Assembly: GCA_963594655.1 (NCBI GenBank)
Contig: CAVBFD010000012.1
Coordinates: forward strand, 1 to 51,892
Length of the DNA: 51,892 bases
DNA from: Colivivens sp963594655
GTDB lineage: Bacteria; Bacteroidota; Bacteroidia; Bacteroidales; Bacteroidaceae
Direction: 5' to 3'
The notes below the pieces were generated by a model. The model was given only the letters and a program-made list of their open reading frames with translations. It did no database searches and was not told where the DNA came from. The position numbers were made by a program, and so were the translations under genes. Below are positions 36,996-46,746 of the stretch, piece after piece; within the stretch, counting starts at the first letter, position 1; every line of letters begins with the position of its first letter.

Positions 36996-37916
36996 ATGAC
37001 AATATCAGTTATCATCCCTGTATACAATGTGGAGGACACTTTGCCGCGCTGCGTGGAGAGTGTGGTCAACCAGACGTTTGACGACTGGGAGGCGATACTG
37101 GTGGACGACGGGTCTACGGACAAAAGCGGGGACATCTGTGACAGGTATGCCATGGAAGACATGAGGATTACGGTCATACACAAGGAGAACGGAGGACTGA
37201 GCGACGCGCGCAACCGTGGACTGGACGTGGCGCGGGGCGAGTACGTGACGTTCATCGACAGTGACGACTATGTGGACGAAGACACATTCGGGAAAGTCAT
37301 CGGATCGGCGCGCGCCAACATCGGGGCGGAAATCATCGAGTACCCCATCACCGTACATAAAGGACACAAGACGGAGTACAGTTTGCAGTTCGGCACGCAG
37401 ACATACGGCGACGCGAGGAGTTACTGGATAGACTGCAAGGCGTACGGCCATACCTACGCATGCAACAAGTTCTTCCGCCGCCACCTGTTCTCCGGTGTGC
37501 GTTTTCCGAAAGGCATGTTTTTCGAGGACGCATGGACATTGCCTCTACTGCTGCGCGGCAATCCCATAGTGATGACATGCCCTGAGGGGATGTATTGCTA
37601 CTGTTGGAACGAGAAGGGTATCTCCACCAATCCGCCGGGCGACCGTCTGCGGCAGTTGCTCGAAGCGGAGATGGAAGCTTCGCGAATACTCGGACTGCCA
37701 CTTACCGGCAAGGACGCGGCGGAATGGTACTTGCAGGTACTGAACGTACAGATTGACGTATGCCGCCTGTGCGGCGACAGACCGGCATTGCCGTCACGGA
37801 AGTTGCCGTTCCGCACCGCGGACACGCTACAGGGCAGGATTAAGATTGCGCTACTGAACATATTGGGAATTGAACTGTTATGCAAACTCTACCGACTGAT
37901 AAAGGGCAAGTGCTGA
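36996..37916 (+). CDS. GT2-family glycosyltransferase
   Basis: 306 aa. It has the GT-A fold N-terminus VIIPVYNVEDTLPRCVESVVNQT with VDDGSTDKSG, NGGLSDARNRG and the metal-binding DSDD (FIDSDDYVD). It makes a glycosidic bond from a nucleotide sugar in the cytoplasm, probably for surface polysaccharide, LPS or glycoprotein glycans. It overlaps the second GT2 gene by 37 bp. Confidence 0.92.
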   Translation: MTISVIIPVYNVEDTLPRCVESVVNQTFDDWEAILVDDGSTDKSGDICDRYAMEDMRITVIHKENGGLSDARNRGLDVARGEYVTFIDSDDYVDEDTFGKVIGSARANIGAEIIEYPITVHKGHKTEYSLQFGTQTYGDARSYWIDCKAYGHTYACNKFFRRHLFSGVRFPKGMFFEDAWTLPLLLRGNPIVMTCPEGMYCYCWNEKGISTNPPGDRLRQLLEAEMEASRILGLPLTGKDAAEWYLQVLNVQIDVCRLCGDRPALPSRKLPFRTADTLQGRIKIALLNILGIELLCKLYRLIKGKC

Positions 37917-38812
37917 TAAGCTATGTCATCGCCTATTACAACCTGCCCGCCGACATGTTGAGGGAGTGCGTCAGAAGTATCCTCGCACTCACCCCACCCG
38001 CCTCAGGAAGGGAAATCATCATAGTGGACGACGGGAGCGGGACCAGGGCCGAAGACATCCTGAAAGACGAGGCGGCTGAGGTGACTTGCGTGTGGCAGGA
38101 AAACCGGGGACTGAGCGGAGCGAGGAACACCGGCATCCGGCTGGCGCGGGGCAAGTACATACAGTTCGTGGACGGAGACGACACACTCATCAAGACCGGT
38201 TGCGACACCTGCACCGCCCTACTGGAGACACGGCAACCAGACATCCTGCTGTTCAAGACAGGACAAGCGGAGACTACAGCAGGACGATACCATACAGAAA
38301 CCATGACTGGGGCGGACTACATGAACACCAACAACATGCACGCCTCCGCCTGGGGCTATATCTTCAAGAGAGAGATACTGGACGGACTTGAGTTCACACC
38401 GGGAATCCTGCATGAGGACGAGGAGTTCACCCCCCTGCTTTTGTTGCGCGCCAAAGCGGTACTGGCGACAGACATCAAGGCATACCGCTACCGCAAGCGC
38501 AAAGGGTCGATAATCCACAGGAACGACGGACAGTGGACAATCAGGAGACTTGATGATTTCGAGGGTGTCATCATGCGGCTGCACAAAGTGGCGGAAGAGA
38601 CGGGAACGGACTGCAAGGAGGCTCTCCGCCGAAGGGTGGACCAACTGTGCATGGACTATCTGTACAACTCCTTCAGACTGACAGGCAGCATACGGGCTAC
38701 AAGAGAGAGGGCGGTAAGGCTACGGACACATGGACTCTTTCCACTTGCCGACAAGCGCTACACTCTCAAATACCGTCTGTTCCGATGGATAACCAAATGG
38801 ATTTTGGCGTAA
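37880..38812 (+). CDS. GT2-family glycosyltransferase
   Basis: 310 aa. GT-A motifs are YVIAYYNLP, VDDGSGTRAED, ENRGLSGARNTG and DGDD (FVDGDDTL). The C-terminal part has basic and hydrophobic stretches (YRLFRWITKWILA). The 37-bp overlap with the preceding GT2 gene and the shared layout suggest tandem duplication and sequential action on one glycan. The exact sugar is unknown. Confidence 0.92.
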   Translation: MQTLPTDKGQVLISYVIAYYNLPADMLRECVRSILALTPPASGREIIIVDDGSGTRAEDILKDEAAEVTCVWQENRGLSGARNTGIRLARGKYIQFVDGDDTLIKTGCDTCTALLETRQPDILLFKTGQAETTAGRYHTETMTGADYMNTNNMHASAWGYIFKREILDGLEFTPGILHEDEEFTPLLLLRAKAVLATDIKAYRYRKRKGSIIHRNDGQWTIRRLDDFEGVIMRLHKVAEETGTDCKEALRRRVDQLCMDYLYNSFRLTGSIRATRERAVRLRTHGLFPLADKRYTLKYRLFRWITKWILA

Positions 38813-38827
38813 TAAACGACAGAAAAC

Positions 38828-38858
38828 TTGCCGAAGCGGAATTAACTTCATAAATTTG
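38828..38858 (+). promoter_or_regulatory. Promoter of the GH30-like/GH78 pair
   Basis: TTG (38828-38830), 20 bp, then TAAATTTG (38851-38858), a full -7 match. It is 28 bp before the ATG at 38887. Confidence 0.6.
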
Positions 38859-38886
38859 CGGCACAATAACACAGAACCGAAAACTC

Positions 38887-41646
38887 ATGCTTACTAAAAA
38901 CAAGATTACCACGATTGCGGCGACACTGACACTGGTCGCCGCGACCGACATAAACGCACAGACAGGTGCGGACTACCTCAAAACATTCAAGGAGAGCGAC
39001 TGCACCATCGTCTTTGACGCCAACTCCGAAGGGGAGGCCTTCAGGGTGAACTGGGGCATGGACACCGCATGGGACAGTGAGGCTAACGTAAGACGGGGCG
39101 TGAACCACATAGGCAAGTCTTATTTCAGTACCGGCCGTCTGTCGTTCCAGCCTACATACCCGGTGAAGACCAACACGGACGGCAGTTATGAACTGACCAC
39201 GGCACAGAAGACCGCGCTGATGTCACGCATCACGCATCTCAAACTGACTGGAGTGACACAAGCCAACATCAACTGCGACAACGCCGCCGCCCTCGACACA
39301 CTGACAGACGGGACTACCGGCATGGACCACTATCTGAGGAAACCCGGGGAATGGTACAAGTTGATCAAGGCAAGTGTGCGGTACTGCCAGGACAACGGAA
39401 TGGAAATCATATCCATATCGCCATACAACGAACCCGACTACGATGAAAACCGGTATTGGTGGAAGGAGGACTTCCTGGAGATATGCAGACTTATCCGCGA
39501 GGACTCCTTCTTCAACGGCATACGTCTCTGTGGGGGCAACACCCTCAACTGTGACCGCGCATGGGACTGGTACGAAGACCTCCGCACATACCTCGACGAG
39601 GGGAACACCCATCAGTTGGCAGGTTCGTTCGACAATTATGCGGACTTCTTCACTAAAGTCCGCGCAGACGGGCGCATCGCCACCAACGACGAGCTGCACA
39701 ACGTGGGCGAGGCGATAGTGGGCGTGAACTACGGTATGCAGAACGGCATCTGGTGGGGCTTCGACTCCAAGGCGCGCGGACAGTTCTGCCAGGACAGTCA
39801 GGAGGGAGTGAGAATCGGCTATGGGGAAGACCGCGCCCACTGGACCAGCGGGGCGGTGTACCGCAACGACAACACAGGAGAGGTACACGCCTACCTCGGG
39901 TCGTCCGAGCGACAAGCCGGCAACTCGTCCTTCACCTTCGTAAGCAAGGGCAAGGACGTGTACTTCGGGGGTTACGGACCTACCCGCCACTGGACATACG
40001 ACATCCCCGGCGGAAGCGGTTACCAGACTGGCCAGACGAACGCCGAGCTGTTGGTTGACATCACCTCGGGAGAGGACGTGCAGCCAGACACCGTGAACGG
40101 CACCTACCAGTTGATGAACCGCAAGGCCAAAAAGGTGTTGAGTGTCGCAAGCACCAGTCCCACGAGCGGCACCAACGTATGTATAAAGACAAAGACCGCC
40201 AACACCTACGACGACTGGAGAGTGGAGCCGGTGGACAAGCGTGTGGGCGGTGACTTCAGTTACTTCACCATCCGCAACGCCGCCAATCCCCTCCCGATAG
40301 ATGTATGGAACTGGTCACTCAGCAGTGGGGGTGCGATCCACCTGTTTGACGGCAGTGGAGGTGACAACGAGCAGTGGTTCCTTAAATACGCGGGTGACGG
40401 TTACTATTATATCATAAGCAGGTATAGCAACCTTTATCTCACGGCAGAGTCATTTGCCAACGGGGCGAACGTGGTACAGTCAACCCTCGCCCTGTCCAGT
40501 TCCAAGCGCGAGCTGCAGCAGTGGAAGATCATCCCCACAGACGCGGCTTGCGAGACCGTCGCCCCGGCCAAGCCCACAGGATTGACCGCATACGCCAACT
40601 CCGCCTCAATCACACTCAACTGGACCGCCAACACAGAGGCCGACCTTGTGGGCTACATGGTACTCCGCACAGATGAGGACGGGGAGTGGAACACCATAGC
40701 GAGAAAGGTCAAGGCCACTACATTCACCGACAACAACTGCAGGCAGGACAGGCCCTACCGTTACAAGATAAAGGCCATAGACTACAGCGACAACATATCG
40801 GGATGTAGCGACTCCGTGGAGACACAGACCGACGGGGGAAAGGGACTCATCGCACACTGGGAGTTCGACTCCGACATGACAGACAACAGCGAGAACAGGT
40901 TCGACGCACAGGTCTACGGAACAGAGAAACACTCCACACTGGGTGCATTCGTGACATCGGGCAGCGGCAGCCTCAGTCTCGACGGGTCTTCGTTCGCGCA
41001 ACTGCCTTACGAAGTGGCGGACAACGACGAGATGACCGTCACGGTGTGGGTTTACTGGCGCGGTTCGTCCTCCGGTTCATGGCAGCGCATCTTCGATTTC
41101 GGCAACGGCACGGACCAGTACATGTTCCTCACGCCGGAGACAGGCAATTCCACCATGCGGTTCTGCATGAAGAACGGCGATGACGAGCAGTATCTGGACA
41201 CCAAGAAACTGGGTACCACATGGCATCATGTGGCGGTCACAATCGGCAAGCAGTATGTCAGGATATACGTTGACGGGGAAAAGGTGGCGGAAACCGCAGA
41301 CATCACCATCCGTCCGTCCCACATCCGTCCGGCACTGAACTATATCGGTAGGAGTCAGTTCGCGTCCGACCCTCTATTCAAGGGCAACATAGACGACCTG
41401 CGCATATACAACTGTGAGCTTTCAGAAGCTGCGATAGCCAGTATCGCGCGGCAACTGAGCATGGATGTGAACGCCGACGGACGTGTTGACGTACAGGACG
41501 CGGACCAGATATACAACCGCATGAAAAAACCGACGGACGGAGGAAGCAACCGTGTGGAGGACGTGAACGGTGACGGAATCGTGGACACACAGGATGTGAT
41601 GTCCGTGTACAGTCATATAAGAGAGACGGAGACCACCGCTTTCTAA
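38887..41646 (+). CDS. Secreted modular GH30-like glycoside hydrolase with RICIN, FN3, LamG and dockerin-like domains
   Basis: 919 aa. A signal peptide (1-25, ending NAQ) precedes a catalytic (beta/alpha)8-type domain to about 395. The acid/base is probably Glu182 (SPYNEPDY) and the nucleophile may be Glu269 (TNDELHN). A ricin-type beta-trefoil follows (about 403-552), then fibronectin III (about 560-650), a LamG/concanavalin-like domain (about 660-860) and two dockerin-like calcium loops (DVNADGRVDVQD and DVNGDGIVDTQD, about 862-910). It likely degrades a plant or host glycan outside the cell. The GH family is inferred only from the NEP motif and general layout. Confidence 0.75.
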   Translation: MLTKNKITTIAATLTLVAATDINAQTGADYLKTFKESDCTIVFDANSEGEAFRVNWGMDTAWDSEANVRRGVNHIGKSYFSTGRLSFQPTYPVKTNTDGSYELTTAQKTALMSRITHLKLTGVTQANINCDNAAALDTLTDGTTGMDHYLRKPGEWYKLIKASVRYCQDNGMEIISISPYNEPDYDENRYWWKEDFLEICRLIREDSFFNGIRLCGGNTLNCDRAWDWYEDLRTYLDEGNTHQLAGSFDNYADFFTKVRADGRIATNDELHNVGEAIVGVNYGMQNGIWWGFDSKARGQFCQDSQEGVRIGYGEDRAHWTSGAVYRNDNTGEVHAYLGSSERQAGNSSFTFVSKGKDVYFGGYGPTRHWTYDIPGGSGYQTGQTNAELLVDITSGEDVQPDTVNGTYQLMNRKAKKVLSVASTSPTSGTNVCIKTKTANTYDDWRVEPVDKRVGGDFSYFTIRNAANPLPIDVWNWSLSSGGAIHLFDGSGGDNEQWFLKYAGDGYYYIISRYSNLYLTAESFANGANVVQSTLALSSSKRELQQWKIIPTDAACETVAPAKPTGLTAYANSASITLNWTANTEADLVGYMVLRTDEDGEWNTIARKVKATTFTDNNCRQDRPYRYKIKAIDYSDNISGCSDSVETQTDGGKGLIAHWEFDSDMTDNSENRFDAQVYGTEKHSTLGAFVTSGSGSLSLDGSSFAQLPYEVADNDEMTVTVWVYWRGSSSGSWQRIFDFGNGTDQYMFLTPETGNSTMRFCMKNGDDEQYLDTKKLGTTWHHVAVTIGKQYVRIYVDGEKVAETADITIRPSHIRPALNYIGRSQFASDPLFKGNIDDLRIYNCELSEAAIASIARQLSMDVNADGRVDVQDADQIYNRMKKPTDGGSNRVEDVNGDGIVDTQDVMSVYSHIRETETTAF

Positions 41647-41699
41647 ACCAACATGCGGAAACGCAGTCATAAATAAAGGACAACAAAACTCTTGAACAC

Positions 41700-44489
41700 A
41701 TGAACAGAATCGTCTTCATCATCGCAATGACCGTCTGCCAGTCGGTGGCATGGGCGGCAGGACTGACAGTGACCAACCTTAGAGTAGACGGAGTGGTCAA
41801 CCCCTTAGGACTCGCTAAAGAACAACCCATATTGTCATGGACAGTCGCCGACGGAAACCTCAAGGACGTGAAGCAGACATCGTTCAAGGTACAGATATAC
41901 ACCAATGCCAGATGCACGCAGAGGGTATGGAACTCCAAGTCGCAGATGAGTTCCGACTCATGGGTCACGGCTCCAGCACTGAAAGGGGACGGCACACGGT
42001 ACTACTGGACGGTCACCGTACTCGACAACAAGGGTAGGCAATGCATATCCAAGCCGGCCACCTTTGTCACCGGTCTCAGTGACATAGGATGGAGCGGCGC
42101 CAGATGGTTGAAGGGCGACCATCTGAGGTGGGACAGACAGGAGGGGGCGACCGTCCTGCGCAAGGAGTTTGACATCGACAAGAAGAAGATACTGAAAGCG
42201 CGCGTGTTCGCCACTGCCCTCGGCAACTTCAACCTGTACCTCAACGGGAATCGCATAGGACGGGAGGACGCGGAAGGCAACACGGTGTACGACGAGCTGC
42301 TGCCCGGCTGTGTTGACTACCGCAAGGAAGTGCCGTACGCCACGTTCGACGTTACCGACCGGTTGGTCAAGGGCAAGAACATGATTGGGGCGCAACTGAC
42401 CAACGGATGGTGGAGCGGTGAGATAACCGCCAACATATACCACAACCCCGACCTCGCGTTCATGGCGAAGATATATGTGATGTACAGCGACAGCACGGAA
42501 GCCACGTTCGTCACCGATGGCACGTGGCAAGTGAACAACTGCGGGCCGGTACTCTACGGGGACATTTATAACGGAGAGACCTACGACGGACGCAGGGACT
42601 ACAGCTGGACTACGGTGGGTGACCGGTCCCAAGGCTGGCAACCCGCGTCCTACACGTCCTACAGCGGTGAGGTCACCGGATTCCACGGCCCGAAGGTGGT
42701 GATACGTCACGAGTACAACCAGACCACAAAGAAAGTGACCGTATGGGAAGGCACAAGGCAGACTGGCACCACATACGGAGAGATTGCGGTGAAGTCCACC
42801 CCCACCCTCGACGGCAAGAAAGGCTTTGTGCTGCACAAGGGAGAGACCGCCATCTTCGACCTTGGACAGAACATAACCGGTTGGCCTGAGCTGACGGTAC
42901 AGGGTGAGGCCGGAACGGAAATCACGTGCCGGTTCGGAGAGATGCTCAACGACAACGGATCGAAGGAACACATCAACGACGGTCCCGCCGGCAGTGTGTA
43001 CACGTACAACATGCGTACGGCAAAGACCACACTGCGCTATATCATGTCGGGCGACAAGAAGGGAGAGACCTACCATCCGACACACACGTTCTACGGATTC
43101 AGATACGTGTCGATGACAGCCACCGAAGACGTGACAGTCATCAACCTCAAAGGACTGTCCGTAGGATCTGACATCAGCGAGTACGCCACCTTCGAGTGCA
43201 GCGACGAGAGGGTCAACCAACTCTACAGGAACATACGGTGGAGCGCGCGCGACAACTTCCTCAGTGTGCCTACCGACTGTCCTCAACGCGACGAGCGGTT
43301 GGGATGGAGCGGTGACACACAGATATTCTGCCGTACGGCTTGCTACAACTCCGACATGCGCGCCTTCTACCATAAGTGGATGCGTGACCTGAGGAGTTGC
43401 CAGCGCGAGGACGGCGCACTGCCCGACGTGGCTCCGCTCGGACGCTACGGCGGCTACGGCAACGCCGGATGGGCTGACGCTATGGTAATCGTGCCGTGGA
43501 CGGTATACCTCATGTACAACGACACGGAAATCCTCGACGAGAACTATGAGGCGATGCGGCACTACATGACATGGTTGCAGTCGAATATCGATGACAATTA
43601 CTCCTACAACGGGGCCGGCACGGCATACGGCGACTGGTTGGCGTACGACAATATCGACGCCCGTTACGTGAGCGTATGCTACTATGCGTATGTGGCGGAC
43701 CTCATGGCAAGGATAAGTATCGCCCTGGGCAAGGAGACAGAGCCGGACGAGTACAACGCGCTCGCCAGTGCCGTTCGTGAGGAATTCCGGCAGAGGTACG
43801 TCATGGGCGGACACCTCATCCACAAGACACAGACCGCCTATGTTCTCGCCTTACACTTCAACATGCTGGAACCCGGCATACAGTACGAGAACGCGGTGAA
43901 AGAACTGCGGGCGAAGATTGAGGAGAACGGCAACCGCCTGTCCACAGGCTTCATCGGAACGGCCTACCTCTGCCCCACACTGTCAGAATACGGCATGACC
44001 GACCTTGCCTACAACCTGCTGCTGCAAAGCGACAACCCGAGTTGGCTGTATGAGGTGGACAACGGGGCCACCACCGTATGGGAACGCTGGGACTCGTTCA
44101 AGGCGGGAGAAGGGTTCAACAAACACGAGTGGAACATGAACTCATTCAACCACTACGCTTATGGAGTGATTGCTGAATGGATATACCGCGACATGCTGGG
44201 GATAGGAGCTGACTATGAAGACCCCGGATTCCACCACTTCATCCTCGCGCCTCAACCCGACATGAGGGACGGGAGCCAGTTGCCCGAGGGACAGAAACGG
44301 ATAGACTGGGCAAGGGGAAGTGTCGAGACTCCGTACGGAACCATATCGTCCGAATGGAGGCGTGACAAGAAAGGCGAAATCCGCTACTCGTTCGTCATCC
44401 CCTTCAACACCACCGCCACATTCTATCAGCCACAGGCAGACGGAACGACAAAGCAAATCACCCTGGAGACAGGCAAGTGGGAGTTTTAG
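41700..44489 (+). CDS. GH78 alpha-L-rhamnosidase
   Basis: 929 aa, with a signal peptide (ending AWAAG). N-terminal beta domains (LTVTNLRVDGVVNPLGL, WSGARWLKG, VFATALGNFNLYLNG) precede the (alpha/alpha)6 catalytic domain. The conserved region is TDCPQRDERLGWSGD (Asp531, Glu532), and Glu795 lies in TTVWERWDSF. It releases terminal alpha-L-rhamnose from plant glycosides or rhamnogalacturonan side chains. It follows the GH30-like gene by 53 bp without a promoter, so both are probably one unit. Confidence 0.95.
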   Translation: MNRIVFIIAMTVCQSVAWAAGLTVTNLRVDGVVNPLGLAKEQPILSWTVADGNLKDVKQTSFKVQIYTNARCTQRVWNSKSQMSSDSWVTAPALKGDGTRYYWTVTVLDNKGRQCISKPATFVTGLSDIGWSGARWLKGDHLRWDRQEGATVLRKEFDIDKKKILKARVFATALGNFNLYLNGNRIGREDAEGNTVYDELLPGCVDYRKEVPYATFDVTDRLVKGKNMIGAQLTNGWWSGEITANIYHNPDLAFMAKIYVMYSDSTEATFVTDGTWQVNNCGPVLYGDIYNGETYDGRRDYSWTTVGDRSQGWQPASYTSYSGEVTGFHGPKVVIRHEYNQTTKKVTVWEGTRQTGTTYGEIAVKSTPTLDGKKGFVLHKGETAIFDLGQNITGWPELTVQGEAGTEITCRFGEMLNDNGSKEHINDGPAGSVYTYNMRTAKTTLRYIMSGDKKGETYHPTHTFYGFRYVSMTATEDVTVINLKGLSVGSDISEYATFECSDERVNQLYRNIRWSARDNFLSVPTDCPQRDERLGWSGDTQIFCRTACYNSDMRAFYHKWMRDLRSCQREDGALPDVAPLGRYGGYGNAGWADAMVIVPWTVYLMYNDTEILDENYEAMRHYMTWLQSNIDDNYSYNGAGTAYGDWLAYDNIDARYVSVCYYAYVADLMARISIALGKETEPDEYNALASAVREEFRQRYVMGGHLIHKTQTAYVLALHFNMLEPGIQYENAVKELRAKIEENGNRLSTGFIGTAYLCPTLSEYGMTDLAYNLLLQSDNPSWLYEVDNGATTVWERWDSFKAGEGFNKHEWNMNSFNHYAYGVIAEWIYRDMLGIGADYEDPGFHHFILAPQPDMRDGSQLPEGQKRIDWARGSVETPYGTISSEWRRDKKGEIRYSFVIPFNTTATFYQPQADGTTKQITLETGKWEF

Positions 44490-44507
44490 CCGTAACCGCC
44501 ACGGCTA
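44487..44507. terminator. Possible shared terminator between convergent genes
   Basis: A 7-bp perfect stem (tagccgt 44487-44493 with acggcta 44501-44507) contains the GH78 stop codon and the end of the response regulator gene. Flanking gggag and ttccc may extend it. It could end transcription from both sides. Confidence 0.4.
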
Positions 44508-45269
44508 CTTCCCTAAGAACTTCCGGTTGACGTACTGGTTCAGTTTCTCACGGAAACTGTCACCGATGGGAATTTCCTCACCGTTATCCAGCACCACCTG
44601 CGTGCGGTTAATCTCTGCGATATGCCGGAGGTTGAGGATGTATGACTTGTGGACACGCATGAAAGTGTCCTCAGGCAGCCGGCTTTCCATCATCTTCATG
44701 CTCAACAGAGCCACCAGCGGTTTGGCGTTCCCCTTGTTGGCGTGTGACTCAAAGGTATAAGACCCTGTATTCGGCACAAGATGGATACGGAGATACTCCG
44801 ACATGCCCTCCACATAAAGGATGTCGCGGACAAGGACACGGACTACCTTGTAGCCACTTTTAACGAAGATGGAGTCATCCTCGTCGGTTGGCTGCAACTC
44901 TGCGGGATGAATCAGTTCATACTGACGCCTCACCTTGTCGGCGGCACGGATGACATCACCCATACCGAACGGTTTCAGGAGATAATCGACGGCATCCACC
45001 TTATATCCCTCGACGGCATACTCCTGGTAGGCTGTGGTGAAGACCACCATAGGCGGATGCTTCAGGGAACGCACGAAGTCCAGTCCGTTGAGGTCAGGCA
45101 TGTTGATGTCGATGAACAGCGCGTCCACATCCCGGGTGTCCAGCACCGTCATCGCGTCCAAGGCACTCTGACACGTGCCTACCAAGTCGAAGAAAGGAAC
45201 TTTCCTCAAATAAGTCTCCAGTTGCTTTAGGGCCAAAGGCTCATCATCTATCGCCAATACTCGTATCAT
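44505..45269 (-). CDS. LytTR-type response regulator
   Basis: 254 aa. The receiver domain (1-120) has the acidic pair DDE at 8-10, the phospho-acceptor Asp54 (FIDINMPD), Thr79 and Lys99 (LLKPF). The LytTR DNA-binding domain is at about 145-250 (VRVLVRDILYVEGMSEYLRIHL, FMRVHKSYILNL). It pairs with the kinase gene 33 bp upstream and would control transcription in response to it. Targets are not visible from sequence. Confidence 0.94.
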   Translation of the reverse strand: MIRVLAIDDEPLALKQLETYLRKVPFFDLVGTCQSALDAMTVLDTRDVDALFIDINMPDLNGLDFVRSLKHPPMVVFTTAYQEYAVEGYKVDAVDYLLKPFGMGDVIRAADKVRRQYELIHPAELQPTDEDDSIFVKSGYKVVRVLVRDILYVEGMSEYLRIHLVPNTGSYTFESHANKGNAKPLVALLSMKMMESRLPEDTFMRVHKSYILNLRHIAEINRTQVVLDNGEEIPIGDSFREKLNQYVNRKFLGK

Positions 45270-45302
45270 TGTTTTGAGAAGTTTAAAGGGTTAGGGAACA
45301 AG

Positions 45303-46553
45303 TCAGACCGGTTTGAACGGCAATCTTATCAGCACACGGTAAGACTCTTCCGTCTCATCTATCTTCAAGGTATAGCCGTCACGACCGTATATCAGTCGCA
45401 ACCGCTCTACGGCATTACGCAGACCGACACCTCCATGCTTGTCCTCCGACTCGGGTTTCTTGCTGTTGTGGCAGAGGAACTCAACCTCACGCGACGTATC
45501 GTCTGTCATGATACACACCTCTATGAACGAAGTCCGCTTATAGCTCACGCCATGCTTAAAGGCGTTTTCCAGAAAGGTGGCGAAAAGGAGTGACGGCACT
45601 TGCACATCCATCAGATTGGTCTTGGGAACACCCACAGCCTCCTCTCCGCTGTCTGCCGCCTGCGCTTGCCGGGGCAGCGACACCGAGATTCGCACCCTGT
45701 CCGTATACCGTATGCGCATCAGTTCCACATAATGGCTGATGAAGTCCAGTTCCTTCTGGAGCGGAACCAGAGGTTTGTTGCCTTCGTAAAGCACATAACG
45801 CATCAACTTGGAGAGGGTCTCTATCGTGTAACTCGCCTGTTCGGGATCTATATCAATGAGGGCATGTATGTTGTTGAGCGTGTTCATGAAGAAATGGGGA
45901 TTGATCTGGTACTTCAGATAATCCAACTGCCGGCTCAGGTTCTCCCTCTCCAGCTCCTTCATGCGCTTACGGTCGTCGAGGGACTTGAAGAAATACTTGG
46001 CTGCGACATTGAGTCCCAACAGGAGAATCATGATGATGAAAGCTACGGAATCCTGTCCCCCGAGAACATGAGACGGCTCACGGGTGTGTTCCTTCGGTTT
46101 GGGAGGTCTGTCTGAAGTGTCCATCTCCACCGGAAAACCAGGAGGCGGCATACGCATGTCATCGGGTCTTTGAGGAGGATCCGGACGTTCCGCCAACTCA
46201 TCCTTGGGAGGATCAGGGTGTTGCCCCCTCACATATGTCTGACAACAGGCGAAGACAGCTATAAGGACACAGACCGCCACACCGTACCGCCACTTGTGGT
46301 TGTTGTAGACAAGAAGCGGAGCTATAAGGAAGTTATGCAGGAGGAAAGTGATACAGAACACCGACAACAGACGCCATGCGTTCCACACACCGTCCCACTC
46401 CTCCATGTAAATCGCCTGTGGGTCGGTGAAATCCGAATCAGAGGAAGAGGTGAAGAAGTCACCGACATACATGCTCAGTACTGGGGCCGCGAACAACACA
46501 AGCCACAATACCAAGTACAGAACCAACTCTGATTTCTTCTGTCCCCTTATCAT
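45303..46553 (-). CDS. LytS/His_kinase-type sensor kinase
   Basis: 416 aa from the ATG at 46553; a longer in-frame start at 46706 would add a basic stretch and reach into the terminator hairpin. Four membrane helices lie at about 9-30, 61-83, 88-105 and 168-187. A Pro-rich periplasmic loop (111-165, PPKDELAERPDPPQRPDD) sits between the last two. The cytoplasmic part has the phospho-acceptor His220 (QINPHFFMN), the N box LENAFKHG and the G box GVGLRNAVERL. It signals to the response regulator just downstream. Confidence 0.9.
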   Translation of the reverse strand: MIRGQKKSELVLYLVLWLVLFAAPVLSMYVGDFFTSSSDSDFTDPQAIYMEEWDGVWNAWRLLSVFCITFLLHNFLIAPLLVYNNHKWRYGVAVCVLIAVFACCQTYVRGQHPDPPKDELAERPDPPQRPDDMRMPPPGFPVEMDTSDRPPKPKEHTREPSHVLGGQDSVAFIIMILLLGLNVAAKYFFKSLDDRKRMKELERENLSRQLDYLKYQINPHFFMNTLNNIHALIDIDPEQASYTIETLSKLMRYVLYEGNKPLVPLQKELDFISHYVELMRIRYTDRVRISVSLPRQAQAADSGEEAVGVPKTNLMDVQVPSLLFATFLENAFKHGVSYKRTSFIEVCIMTDDTSREVEFLCHNSKKPESEDKHGGVGLRNAVERLRLIYGRDGYTLKIDETEESYRVLIRLPFKPV

Positions 46554-46666
46554 AAGAACCACGTATTTCAACCTAAGTAACTGCCGGACCCGAATCAGCT
46601 TGCCGGATAGAGTGAATAGTCTCACTGTAGTATATAACGTTAAAGTTGACTGTTTATTGTGAAAAG

Positions 46667-46699
46667 CAACTTGGCGCGAAACGAAGTCGCGCCAAGTTG
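46667..46699 (-). terminator. Terminator after the beta-helix secreted protein
   Basis: A 13-bp perfect stem (46667-46679 with 46687-46699, core cttggcgcga) encloses a 7-nt loop. On the minus strand CTTTTC follows. It lies about 50 bp after the stop of the DUF4353-like gene and ahead of the kinase gene. Confidence 0.8.
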
Positions 46700-46746
46700 T
46701 CACCAAAATACAAATATAACCTCATGAAAATTACGTTGTTTCAAGA

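Noticed and set aside
41958..43823. 621-codon minus-strand open frame inside the GH78 gene
   Set aside because: Fully antisense to a clear rhamnosidase, with low-information composition and no domain motif or promoter. It is most likely a shadow of codon bias.
46554..46706. 51-codon N-terminal extension of the sensor kinase
   Set aside because: It would begin beyond the terminator hairpin of the upstream gene and adds a basic stretch not typical of the family. ATG 46553 starts right before the first membrane helix.
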